A DNA stretch of 64,000 nt from Qipengyuania gelatinilytica (GTDB lineage Bacteria; Pseudomonadota; Alphaproteobacteria; Sphingomonadales; Sphingomonadaceae): assembly GCF_019711315.1 (NCBI RefSeq), contig NZ_CP081294.1:62001-126000 (forward strand), given 5' to 3'. The notes under the pieces were generated by a model. That model saw nothing but the letters and a program-made list of their open reading frames with translations, ran no database searches and was not told the origin of the DNA. Positions 54,585 to 64,000 of this stretch are shown here, piece after piece. Within the stretch, counting starts at the first letter, position 1, and each line of letters begins with the position of its first letter. The position numbers and the translations under genes are program-made.

Positions 54585-55385
54585 ATGACGACCACTTCGC
54601 GCTTTCGCCGCCTGCCCGCCTTCGGCACCCTTGTCGCCGCAACCGTCCTGACTGCGGCCTGTGCCGGTACCGGCAACGCGCCGAAGGACACCGCCTATGT
54701 GGCGCGCGATGTGGAGACGCTTTACGCTGAAGCAAAGGAGCGGCTCGATCGCGGCAACGCCCCGCTCGCCGCGGCCCTGTTCGACGAAGTGGAGCGTCAG
54801 CATCCCTATTCGCCGTGGGCCCGCCGCGCCCAGCTGATGAGCTCCTTCAGCTATTACGTCGCGCGCGATTACAACAAGTCCATCCAGGCGGCCCAGCGCT
54901 TCCTGTCGATCCACCCGGGTAATAAGGACGCGCCTTACGCCTACTACCTGATCGCCCTGAGCTATTACGAGCAGATCAGCGACGTACAGCGCGACCAGAA
55001 GATCACCGAACAGGCGCTGCTTGCATTGCGCGAAGTGGTGCGCCGTTTCCCGCAGACCGAATATGCGGCCGATGCGCGCCTCAAGATTGACCTCGTCCAG
55101 GATCACCTTGCCGGCAAGGAAATGGAAATCGGTCGCTATTACCAGCGCTCGGGCAAGTGGATCGCTGCCCAGATCCGGTTCCAGAACGTGGTCGACGATT
55201 ACCAGACGACCAGCCACGCTCCCGAGGCACTCTATCGCCTCACGGAAAGCAGCCTTGCGCTCGGCATTCCGCAGGAAGCTGTGAAATACGCCGCCGTTCT
55301 CGGTGCAAACTATCCGGGCAACGAATGGTACGAAAAAGCTTACGAGCTGATCGAAGACCACGCAGCGGGCGTTTCCGCCAGCTGA
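54585..55385 (+). CDS. bamD: Outer membrane protein assembly factor BamD
   Basis: 266 aa lipoprotein with lipobox LTAAC. TPR repeats follow (LYAEAKERLDRGNAPLAAALFDEVE, YPYSPWARRAQLMSSFSYY region and RRFPQTEYAADAR), as in BamD/ComL, the essential partner of BamA in outer-membrane protein insertion. In related genomes bamD is usually followed directly by recN; here a small DUF465 gene, nhaA and terC intervene. Confidence 0.95.
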   Translation: MTTTSRFRRLPAFGTLVAATVLTAACAGTGNAPKDTAYVARDVETLYAEAKERLDRGNAPLAAALFDEVERQHPYSPWARRAQLMSSFSYYVARDYNKSIQAAQRFLSIHPGNKDAPYAYYLIALSYYEQISDVQRDQKITEQALLALREVVRRFPQTEYAADARLKIDLVQDHLAGKEMEIGRYYQRSGKWIAAQIRFQNVVDDYQTTSHAPEALYRLTESSLALGIPQEAVKYAAVLGANYPGNEWYEKAYELIEDHAAGVSAS

Positions 55386-55474
55386 TTTGCCGGCGTGGGC
55401 CAACCGGCCCGGAAAAAATTCTCTTAGAATCCTTGAAACCGGATCGATCCTGTCGCATTTAGTCAATGCGGACC

Positions 55475-55614
55475 GGGCCCCTCTGGCGTGCGCTTTCTAG
55501 CCCACGTGATGTCGGACCGCATCGGACAACCGATGCGCGCTGGCGGGCCCTCTTCCCCATCCCCCTCCCAGCCTGACGGCCCATCGGTTGTTCGATCCTT
55601 TTCTTTTCGAACAA
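55475..55614 (+). promoter_or_regulatory. Structured 5' leader upstream of the DUF465-nhaA-terC genes
   Basis: The 239 bp after bamD contain nested inverted repeats: GGGCCC at 55475-55480 with GGGCCC at 55545-55550, a perfect CGCATCGG-acaa-CCGATGCG hairpin at 55518-55537, and TTGTTCGA (55588-55595) with TCGAACAA (55607-55614). The last arm ends at the AAGGAGA ribosome-binding site (55613-55618). A regulated leader, possibly cation-responsive given nhaA downstream, is plausible. Known nhaA-associated Li+ riboswitch classes exist; I cannot tell whether this matches one. Confidence 0.4.
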
Positions 55615-55624
55615 GGAGACCGAG

Positions 55625-55798
55625 ATGACGGCCCGAATTTTCAGACTGACCCAAATCCACCAGCGCATCGACGAGCGTTTGCGCCTGGAGATGAAGAAAC
55701 GCGCACCCGATCCGCGGGAAGTGTCGCGTCTCAAGCTGATGAAAATGCGCGCGAAAGACGCGCTGTATCGGCTGTTCTTGCGCCCTGCCGCTGCATAA
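55625..55798 (+). CDS. Small DUF465 (YdcH-like) protein
   Basis: 57 aa, MTARIFRLTQIHQRIDERLR and on to a MRAKDALYRLFLRPAAA C terminus, with the IHQRIDERL and LKLMKMRAKDALYRL pattern of DUF465 proteins (basic, helical hairpin). An AAGGAGA ribosome-binding site lies 6 bases before the ATG. Function is unknown. It sits 43 bp before nhaA and after a structured leader. Confidence 0.85.
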   Translation: MTARIFRLTQIHQRIDERLRLEMKKRAPDPREVSRLKLMKMRAKDALYRLFLRPAAA

Positions 55799-55841
55799 TC
55801 GCGGCTGCGCGCTCCTACCGGAAACATGAGGGAAAAACTTA

Positions 55842-57038
55842 ATGGTTAGAGCCATCGCTCCCCTGCTGCGCGACTTCCTGCAAAAGGAATCGGCCGGCGG
55901 CATCGTCCTTATCTTCGCAGCGGCACTGGCGCTGGCTGTGGCGAATTCGCCGCTGGCCTCCGCCTATACCGGCTTTCTCGAAATCCCGGTCGTCGCGGCG
56001 ATCGGGAGCTTCGTGATCGACAAGCCGCTGCTGCTGTGGATCAACGATGGCCTGATGGCTGTGTTTTTCTTCCTCGTCGGCCTCGAAGTGAAACGAGAGG
56101 TGCTCGAAGGACAGCTGTCCAGCTGGAACAAGGCCTCACTGCCGCTGATCGCTGCGATCGGCGGCATGGCCATTCCGGCCCTCGTGTTCATCGGTCTCAA
56201 CCTGGACAGCCCGGACAATATCCAGGGCTGGGCTATCCCGGCTGCGACCGATATCGCATTTGCGCTCGGCATACTGTCGCTGCTGGGCCCGCGCGTGCCG
56301 GTGGCGCTCAAGGCATTGCTGCTCGCTATTGCGGTGATCGACGACATCGGAGCCATCGCGATCATCGCGCTGTTCTATTCGGGCGAGCTCGACACAGGCA
56401 TGCTCGGCGCTGCCGCTGTAGTCTTCGTGCTGATGCTCGCGGTGGGCCGGGCAAAAGTGCAGTCGACTATTCCCTATGTCCTGCTGGCGATCCTGATGTG
56501 GGCTTTCGTCCTCAAATCGGGTGTCCATGCGACACTGGCCGGTGTTGCAGCGGCAATGACCATCCCGCTCGACCCGAACAGCGACCATGGCCCGCTCGAG
56601 CGGATGGAGCACGCACTCCACCCGTGGGTCGCCTTCCTCGTCATCCCCATTTTCGGCTTCGCCAATGCTGGCGTTACGCTGGTTGGCATCGACGCATCGG
56701 CTCTGCTGGACCCGCTTCCGCTGGGCATCGCACTCGGCCTTCTGGTCGGCAAGCAGCTGGGCATCTTCGGCTTTGCCTGGGTGGCCGTGAAAACGGGGCT
56801 GGCGAAGCTGCCGGACGAGGTGAACTGGCGTCAGATCCACGCACTGTCGCTGCTCGCGGCAATCGGTTTCACCATGAGCCTCTTCATCGGCAATCTCGCC
56901 TTTGCGACGCCCGGGCAGATCGACGCCGTCAAGCTGGGCGTGCTGTCGGGATCGACGGTCGCCGCGCTGGCCGGATACTTCCTTCTCAAGATCACGCTGC
57001 CCGAAACGGCCGCGCCGATTGAAAGCTACGAAGAATGA
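55842..57038 (+). CDS. nhaA: Na+/H+ antiporter NhaA
   Basis: 398 aa with about twelve membrane spans. NhaA exports Na+ or Li+ in exchange for protons. The functional features include LLLWINDGLMAVFFFLVGLEVKRE (in parts), the unwound-helix ATDIAFALGIL and the paired aspartates in AVIDDIGAIAIIALFY. It overlaps the terC gene by 4 bp. Confidence 0.97.
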   Translation: MVRAIAPLLRDFLQKESAGGIVLIFAAALALAVANSPLASAYTGFLEIPVVAAIGSFVIDKPLLLWINDGLMAVFFFLVGLEVKREVLEGQLSSWNKASLPLIAAIGGMAIPALVFIGLNLDSPDNIQGWAIPAATDIAFALGILSLLGPRVPVALKALLLAIAVIDDIGAIAIIALFYSGELDTGMLGAAAVVFVLMLAVGRAKVQSTIPYVLLAILMWAFVLKSGVHATLAGVAAAMTIPLDPNSDHGPLERMEHALHPWVAFLVIPIFGFANAGVTLVGIDASALLDPLPLGIALGLLVGKQLGIFGFAWVAVKTGLAKLPDEVNWRQIHALSLLAAIGFTMSLFIGNLAFATPGQIDAVKLGVLSGSTVAALAGYFLLKITLPETAAPIESYEE

Positions 57039-58060
57039 TGGAGCTTCTTACGCAGGACTGGCTCGGAACCCCTGTGTGGTTCTGGGCCGCCTTCCTCGTC
57101 ATCGTCATCGCGCTGACCGCATTCGACCTCGGCATATTGCACAAGGAAGATCGCGAGATGGGCATCGCCGAAAGCCTCAAGCTGAGCGCTTTCTACATCG
57201 GTGTCGCCATGCTCTTCGGTGCCTGGGTCTGGTTCGCGCGCGGCGAACAGTCGGGGATGGAATATTTCACCGGCTTCTTCATCGAGAAGGCGCTGTCGAT
57301 CGACAATGTCTTCGTGATCAGCCTGATCTTCACCTATTTCGCGATACCGGCGAAATACCAGTACCGCGCGCTCCTGTGGGGCATCATGGCGGTGATCGTG
57401 CTGCGCGGCCTGATGATCGCGGGCGGGGCGGCCTTGCTCGCGCAAGCATACTGGGTGCTGTACTTCTTCGCGGCCTTCCTGATCGTGACCGGCATCAAGA
57501 TGTTCTTCGCCGGCGACGAGCCCATGGACGTGGGCAAGAACCCGGTGATCCGCTGGATCAGCACGCATATGCGGGTGAAGAAGGAACTGCATGGCCAGCA
57601 CTTTTTCGTGAAGGTGCCGGACGAAAAGACCGGCAGGCCGGTCCGCGCGGCAACCCCGCTGTTCCTCGCGCTGGTGGTCATCAACCTTGCCGACCTCGTC
57701 TTCGCGCTCGACAGCGTACCGGCGATCTTCGCGATCACCACCGATACCTTCATCGTCTACACGTCGAACATCTTCGCGATCCTCGGCCTGCGCGCGCTCT
57801 ATTTCGCGCTGGCCGCGATGGTACACCGCTTCCATTACCTGAAGTATGCGCTCGCAGCGGTACTGGTCTTCATCGGCAGCAAGATCTTCGTGACCGACTT
57901 CCTGCTGGACGGAGGAAAGATGCCCGCGTGGATCAGCCTTGGCGTGACCTTCGGCCTGATCCTTGGCGGCATCCTTTATTCGCTCTGGAAGACCAAGGGA
58001 CAGGAAGAGGAAGACTGGCCCGCGCAGCCAAAGGAAGGCGACGCGCGCCCGCCTGTTTGA
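57035..58060 (+). CDS. TerC family membrane protein (Alx-like)
   Basis: 341 aa. The TerC fold is seen in LTAFDLGILHKEDREMG, GFFIEKALSIDNVFVISLIF, the FFAAFLIVTGIKMFF segment and VVINLADLVFALDSVPAIFAIT, with about eight or nine membrane spans. TerC/Alx proteins are linked to metal-ion (Mn2+) export or tellurite and pH stress. The start overlaps nhaA (ATGA), so the two are coupled and may form a cation-stress unit. Confidence 0.94.
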   Translation: MMELLTQDWLGTPVWFWAAFLVIVIALTAFDLGILHKEDREMGIAESLKLSAFYIGVAMLFGAWVWFARGEQSGMEYFTGFFIEKALSIDNVFVISLIFTYFAIPAKYQYRALLWGIMAVIVLRGLMIAGGAALLAQAYWVLYFFAAFLIVTGIKMFFAGDEPMDVGKNPVIRWISTHMRVKKELHGQHFFVKVPDEKTGRPVRAATPLFLALVVINLADLVFALDSVPAIFAITTDTFIVYTSNIFAILGLRALYFALAAMVHRFHYLKYALAAVLVFIGSKIFVTDFLLDGGKMPAWISLGVTFGLILGGILYSLWKTKGQEEEDWPAQPKEGDARPPV

Positions 58061-58114
58061 AACTGCACACGAGAGGATGACGGGCGGGCGCGGCTGGGCT
58101 AGGAAAAGCCTGCA

Positions 58115-59778
58115 ATGCTGACCCGCCTGTCCATCCGCAATATCGTGCTGATCGAGGCGCTCGACCTCGATTTCGGGCGCGGTCTGGGCGTGCTGACCGG
58201 TGAGACAGGGGCGGGCAAGTCGATCCTGCTCGATTCGCTCGGCCTCGTGCTGGGCAATCGCGCCGATAGCGGCCTGGTTCGCGGCGGCGAGGAAAAGGCC
58301 AGCGTCTCCGCCAGCTTCGAGTTCGCCCAGCTTCCCAAGGCGGTGGCCGAAGCGCTCGACGATGCCGATATCGAGATCGAGAAGGGTGAACCGCTCATCA
58401 TTCGCCGCCAGCTCAAGGGGGACGGCGGCAGCAAGGCCTTCATCAACGACCAAGGCGTGGGCGTGGCGCTGCTGCGCGAAATCGCTGGGGCATTGGTCGA
58501 ACTTCACGGCCAGCACGACGATCGCGGTCTCGTGAACCCGCGTGGCCATCGCGCGCTGCTCGATCGCTTCGCAGGTGCCGACACGGCGCGTGTCGAACAG
58601 GCGCATTCCAAGTGGCGCGAGGCCGAAGCGCGGCTGGGCGAAGCGCGCGATGCGCTCGAACAGGCAAAGCTCGACCAGGACCTGCTGCTGGCGCATCTGG
58701 CCGAACTGACCACCCTCGAACCGCAGGCGGGCGAGGAGGCGCGGCTCGCCGAAGCGCGCGCCGACATGCAGAAGGGCGAGCGGCTTTCGGGCGATCTGGA
58801 AGAACTGCGCCACCTGTGGGAGGGATCGGATTCCCCGCTGGCCTCGCTTCGTGCTGCGGCCCGCAAGCTCGACAGGATCGCCCCCGAACACGCGCTTCTG
58901 GCAGAGGCTCTTGCTGCGCTGGACCGCGCAGTGATCGAGGCTGGCGAAGCGGAGGAAAAGCTCGAAGCGGCCGCAGAGGCGCTGGTCCATGATCCCGCCG
59001 CGCTGGAGCAGGCTGAGACGCGCCTGTTCGAATTACGCGCGCTCGCCCGCAAGCATCGCTGCGAGGTCGATGAACTGCCCGAGGTCATGCGCACAATGCG
59101 CAGCCAGCTTGATTCCATCGAAGGCGGAGAGGCTGAACTCGATGCGCTGGAGGCGGCGGCGGAGGAAGCGGGCAATCGCTACCGGGCCGAGGCAGAGGCG
59201 CTCCATGCCAATCGCGTGGCAGCTGCGATGCGGCTGGACGAGGCGGTGGCGCGCGAACTGGCGCCGCTCAAGCTGGACGCAGCCCGTTTCAAGACTGCCG
59301 TTGCCGAACTGCCGGAAGAGCGCTGGGGTCCGCACGGCATGGATACCGTCGAATTCCTCATCGCGACCAATCCGGGCGCCGACTTTGCACCGCTCAACAA
59401 GATCGCCAGCGGCGGCGAGCTGTCACGCTTCATCCTCGCACTGAAGGTCGCGCTAGCCGAACAGGGCGGGGCGGCGACCGTGATCTTCGACGAAATCGAC
59501 CGCGGCGTGGGCGGGGCTGTGGCCAGCGCCATCGGCGAGCGCCTCGCAAGGCTGGCGGCGAACGGACAATTGCTCGCCGTCACGCACAGCCCGCAAGTCG
59601 CGGCTCGTGGCCGCACGCATTACATGATCGCCAAGAGTTCGGACGGCACGGTGACACGCACCAGCGTGGCGCTGCTCGACGAAGCCGGCCGCCAGGAAGA
59701 GATCGCGCGCATGCTTTCGGGTGCAGAGGTCACGCCGGAGGCGCGGGCGCAAGCGGACAGGCTGTTGGAGGGGGTTTG

Positions 59779-59779
<1 letters not shown>
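58115..59779 (+). CDS. recN: DNA repair protein RecN
   Basis: 554 aa SMC-like ATPase. Walker A is GETGAGKSILLDSL (about 30-37), a long coiled coil spans about 150-370, and the C-terminal half has the ABC signature IASGGELSRFILALK, Walker B ATVIFDEIDRGVGG and VTHSPQVAARG. RecN acts on double-strand breaks. It ends in a TGATG overlap with a small membrane protein gene. No LexA-type box is apparent upstream. Confidence 0.97.
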
Positions 59780-62165
<2,386 letters not shown>

Positions 62166-62171
62166 GCGAGT

Positions 62172-62339
62172 ATGAATGCGCAAGGCATTTCCCTCGGTCT
62201 TGTTTTTGGCGTCCTGTTCGGGATCATCTTCAAGAATGTCGGTATCGGCCTGGCGCTCGGCGTCGCTTTCGCAGCCGCCTTCAGCGCGTCCTACGCCGAG
62301 TCCGAAGACGAGGATGACGACGAACCGAAGGACGTGTGA
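62172..62339 (+). CDS. Small glycine-rich membrane protein
   Basis: 55 aa: MNAQGISLGLVFGVLFGIIF, then a second hydrophobic stretch KNVGIGLALGVAFAAAF and a strongly acidic tail (SEDEDDDEPKDV). It begins 6 bp after ligA. Small proteins of this glycine-zipper-plus-acidic-tail build are widespread in bacteria, with unknown function. Confidence 0.65.
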   Translation: MNAQGISLGLVFGVLFGIIFKNVGIGLALGVAFAAAFSASYAESEDEDDDEPKDV

Positions 62340-62380
62340 AATCTTCGGGAAACCATTGTCTTATCTCCCGTTAGGGTGAT

Positions 62381-63487
62381 GTGAACCGTTCCCCGATCCT
62401 GATCCTGACCGTGCTGATTGTCGGCGCTTTCCTCGTTCTCGCAACTGCCGTCAGTACGCCTGCCGAAACGCCGGAGGATTTCGAAAAGCGGGTGATGCCG
62501 CAAGTGGTTGAAGACGCGCCCGAACCGCCGCAGCTGACCGATGCCCAGCTCGCATTGCAGGATGATCTGAGGGCCATAGGCGAAGGGTTCGAAGGCGCTG
62601 CCGGTATCGCCGTGACCAAGGCAGGCGATCTCGTCACCATGTCCTATCAGGGCGAGACGCCATTTCCGCAGCAAAGCGTGAGCAAGCTGTGGGTTGCGAT
62701 GACCGCGCTGGACCTTGCCGACGAAGACGCTCTTTCGCTCGATGAGATGGTCACCATCCGCGAGCAGGACCTGACCGTATTCTACCAGCCGATCCGCGAT
62801 ATCGTTAAGCGACGCGGGGCCTTCACCAGCGACTATCGCGACCTGCTCGATCGCGCCATCACACAGAGCGATAATACCGCCAACGACCGGCTGTTGCGCC
62901 GTATTGGCGGTCCGCAGGCGGTCGAGGGGTTCCTCAGGCGCAATCGCATCGAAGGGGTGCAATTCGGCACCGACGAACGCAACAAGCAAAGCGCCATCGC
63001 GGGGCTCGAGTGGCGGCAGGCCTATTCGACCGGTAACGCATTCTACGAGGCGCGCGACCGGGTGCCGGAGGACGAGCGCAGGCAGGCCTTCAATTCCTAC
63101 CTCTCCGACCCGATCGACGGCGCGACCGCAGAGGGTATCGCCGTGGCGCTGGCGAGGCTTGCGCGTGGTGACCTTTTGTCACCCGCATCGACTGAACTCC
63201 TGCTGGCAACTCTCGAAGAAACCAGGAGCGGGCCGAAACGCCTCAAGGGTGGCGTTCCCGATGGCTGGAGCTTTGGTCACAAGACCGGGACCGGCCAGTA
63301 CTTCGACGGCGTGCAATCGGGATATAATGACGTAGGCATTCTGACCGCGCCCGATGGCACTGTTTACACGATCGCCGTCCTCATCGGACGAACAACCACA
63401 TCCTATGCAGCGCGGTTCGAGATGATGCAGTCGGTTACCCGTGCGGTGGTTGGCTATCACGAGGGCCTGGACGCGGCCGTCGCCTAG
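62381..63487 (+). CDS. Serine hydrolase, class A beta-lactamase-like
   Basis: 368 aa from the GTG at 62381, with an N-terminal signal or anchor (ILILTVLIVGAFLVLATAVS). The three motifs of class A enzymes are present: Ser99-x-x-Lys102 (SVSK), SDN at 163-165 and KTG at 301-303. The length exceeds ordinary class A beta-lactamases (~290) because of N-terminal and internal insertions, so it may be a divergent beta-lactamase or a peptidase-like relative. Resistance cannot be inferred. It is convergent with a DUF2459 gene, overlapping by 4 bp. Confidence 0.88.
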   Translation: MNRSPILILTVLIVGAFLVLATAVSTPAETPEDFEKRVMPQVVEDAPEPPQLTDAQLALQDDLRAIGEGFEGAAGIAVTKAGDLVTMSYQGETPFPQQSVSKLWVAMTALDLADEDALSLDEMVTIREQDLTVFYQPIRDIVKRRGAFTSDYRDLLDRAITQSDNTANDRLLRRIGGPQAVEGFLRRNRIEGVQFGTDERNKQSAIAGLEWRQAYSTGNAFYEARDRVPEDERRQAFNSYLSDPIDGATAEGIAVALARLARGDLLSPASTELLLATLEETRSGPKRLKGGVPDGWSFGHKTGTGQYFDGVQSGYNDVGILTAPDGTVYTIAVLIGRTTTSYAARFEMMQSVTRAVVGYHEGLDAAVA

Positions 63488-64000
63488 TCCGCGCCGGGAT
63501 CGTCCACCCACTTCATCACGCCGCCTGCCAGGGGCGTCCAGTATCCCATGCGGACACCGGACCGCGCGAGCACATCGCCGACCCACTGGTTGCAGGTGTT
63601 GCCAAGCGTGTAGCGGCCGCGCGCGTCGTAATGGACCGCGCCGATCTCGTAGCTGCGGTAGATTTGCCGCTCGCCATGTTCGGGCGCAGGCGGCAGAGAA
63701 GCCTCGATCTGTTGCACCAGTTGGCGGTATTCCTCCGGGCGTAGCCTGAGCTCGCGATAATATTCCGACGGCTGCGGATTGACGTAATGCGCCACCCGCA
63801 TCAGCCCGTCGCCACCGGAAAATACTATCCTTAGCGCGGTCGCGGCTTCCAGATCACCCCATGTCGGCGTGTTGAGGAAGACCTCTTTCTCCCCCCAGCC
63901 GATAGCGACATGCGTCGGCAGCCAGCCATCCTGTTCGCGCGGCATTCCCGCCGACGGGAAGGTTTCGCGCCAGTCCTTTTCCGAGCTGACGATGGGCATG
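63484..64000 (-). CDS. DUF2459 family protein (5' partial)
   Basis: The reading frame runs off the right edge; 172 codons are visible. MPIVSSEKDWRETFP, HVAIGWGEKEVFLNTPTWGDL and NTCNQWVGDVLARSGVRMGYWTPL are typical of the DUF2459 (TIGR02117) family of conserved hypothetical proteins, whose N-terminal part with signal sequence should lie beyond base 64000. Function is unknown. Confidence 0.88.
   Translation of the reverse strand, partial: MPIVSSEKDWRETFPSAGMPREQDGWLPTHVAIGWGEKEVFLNTPTWGDLEAATALRIVFSGGDGLMRVAHYVNPQPSEYYRELRLRPEEYRQLVQQIEASLPPAPEHGERQIYRSYEIGAVHYDARGRYTLGNTCNQWVGDVLARSGVRMGYWTPLAGGVMKWVDDPGAD

Overview
The window is high-GC, densely coded DNA whose gene content points to an alphaproteobacterium, most probably Sphingomonadales, family Erythrobacteraceae (Erythrobacter/Qipengyuania type). 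Supporting signs are an Ala/Glu-rich tail on ribosomal protein S16, rpsP-rimM-trmD-rplS and rpsF-rpsR-rplI clusters, an ACE-like M2 peptidase lipoprotein, a class II-like PHA synthase with its depolymerase, and bamD close to recN and ligA. This is inference from gene content; there is no rRNA or tRNA in the window.

Layout. 1-4.4 kb: rpsP tail, rimM, trmD and rplS, interrupted by a thioredoxin-reductase-like flavoprotein on the other strand, a nitrilase and two small proteins. 4.4-4.7 kb: the rplS terminator and a possible minus-strand structured RNA. 4.8-15.4 kb: a DPP-IV peptidase, asd, then a long rightward run of mostly overlapping genes (lipoprotein, kappa-class GST, GFA protein, hydrolase, membrane protein, M2 peptidase, YVTN propeller lipoprotein, RimB-like protease, rimK). 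15.4-18.9 kb, leftward: Sel1 protein, amn, and the rpsF-rpsR-rplI operon. 19-31 kb: an animal-type haem peroxidase, DUF808 membrane protein, 7TM diguanylate cyclase, a divergent mpl/ldcA murein-recycling pair, fabD-fabG, dnaN and a DUF2855 protein. 31-39.3 kb, leftward: oxidoreductase, D-aminoacylase-type amidohydrolase, MFS transporter, PHA depolymerase-like hydrolase, phaC and ferredoxin-NADP reductase. 39.5-45.9 kb: two tandem PAS-GGDEF-EAL-PilZ paralogues and lepA.

46.0-48.7 kb is the clearest accessory piece. Two divergent copies of a 92-bp sequence, in inverted orientation, bracket an AT-richer two-gene operon: an EcoRI-family adenine methyltransferase overlapping a DUF262-HNH nuclease gene. 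I read this as a compact restriction-modification or defence island. Next to it lie a terminase-small-subunit-like protein and a soluble chemoreceptor-like protein.

51-64 kb: a proline-biosynthesis locus (proA and proC leftward, proB divergent) with an unusual AT-rich centre and an abnormal proC start; bamD; a structured leader before a DUF465 small protein, nhaA and terC; then recN, a small membrane protein, ligA, another small membrane protein, a class A beta-lactamase-like serine hydrolase, and a DUF2459 protein cut by the window end. No tRNA, rRNA, CRISPR array, insertion sequence or prophage was found.
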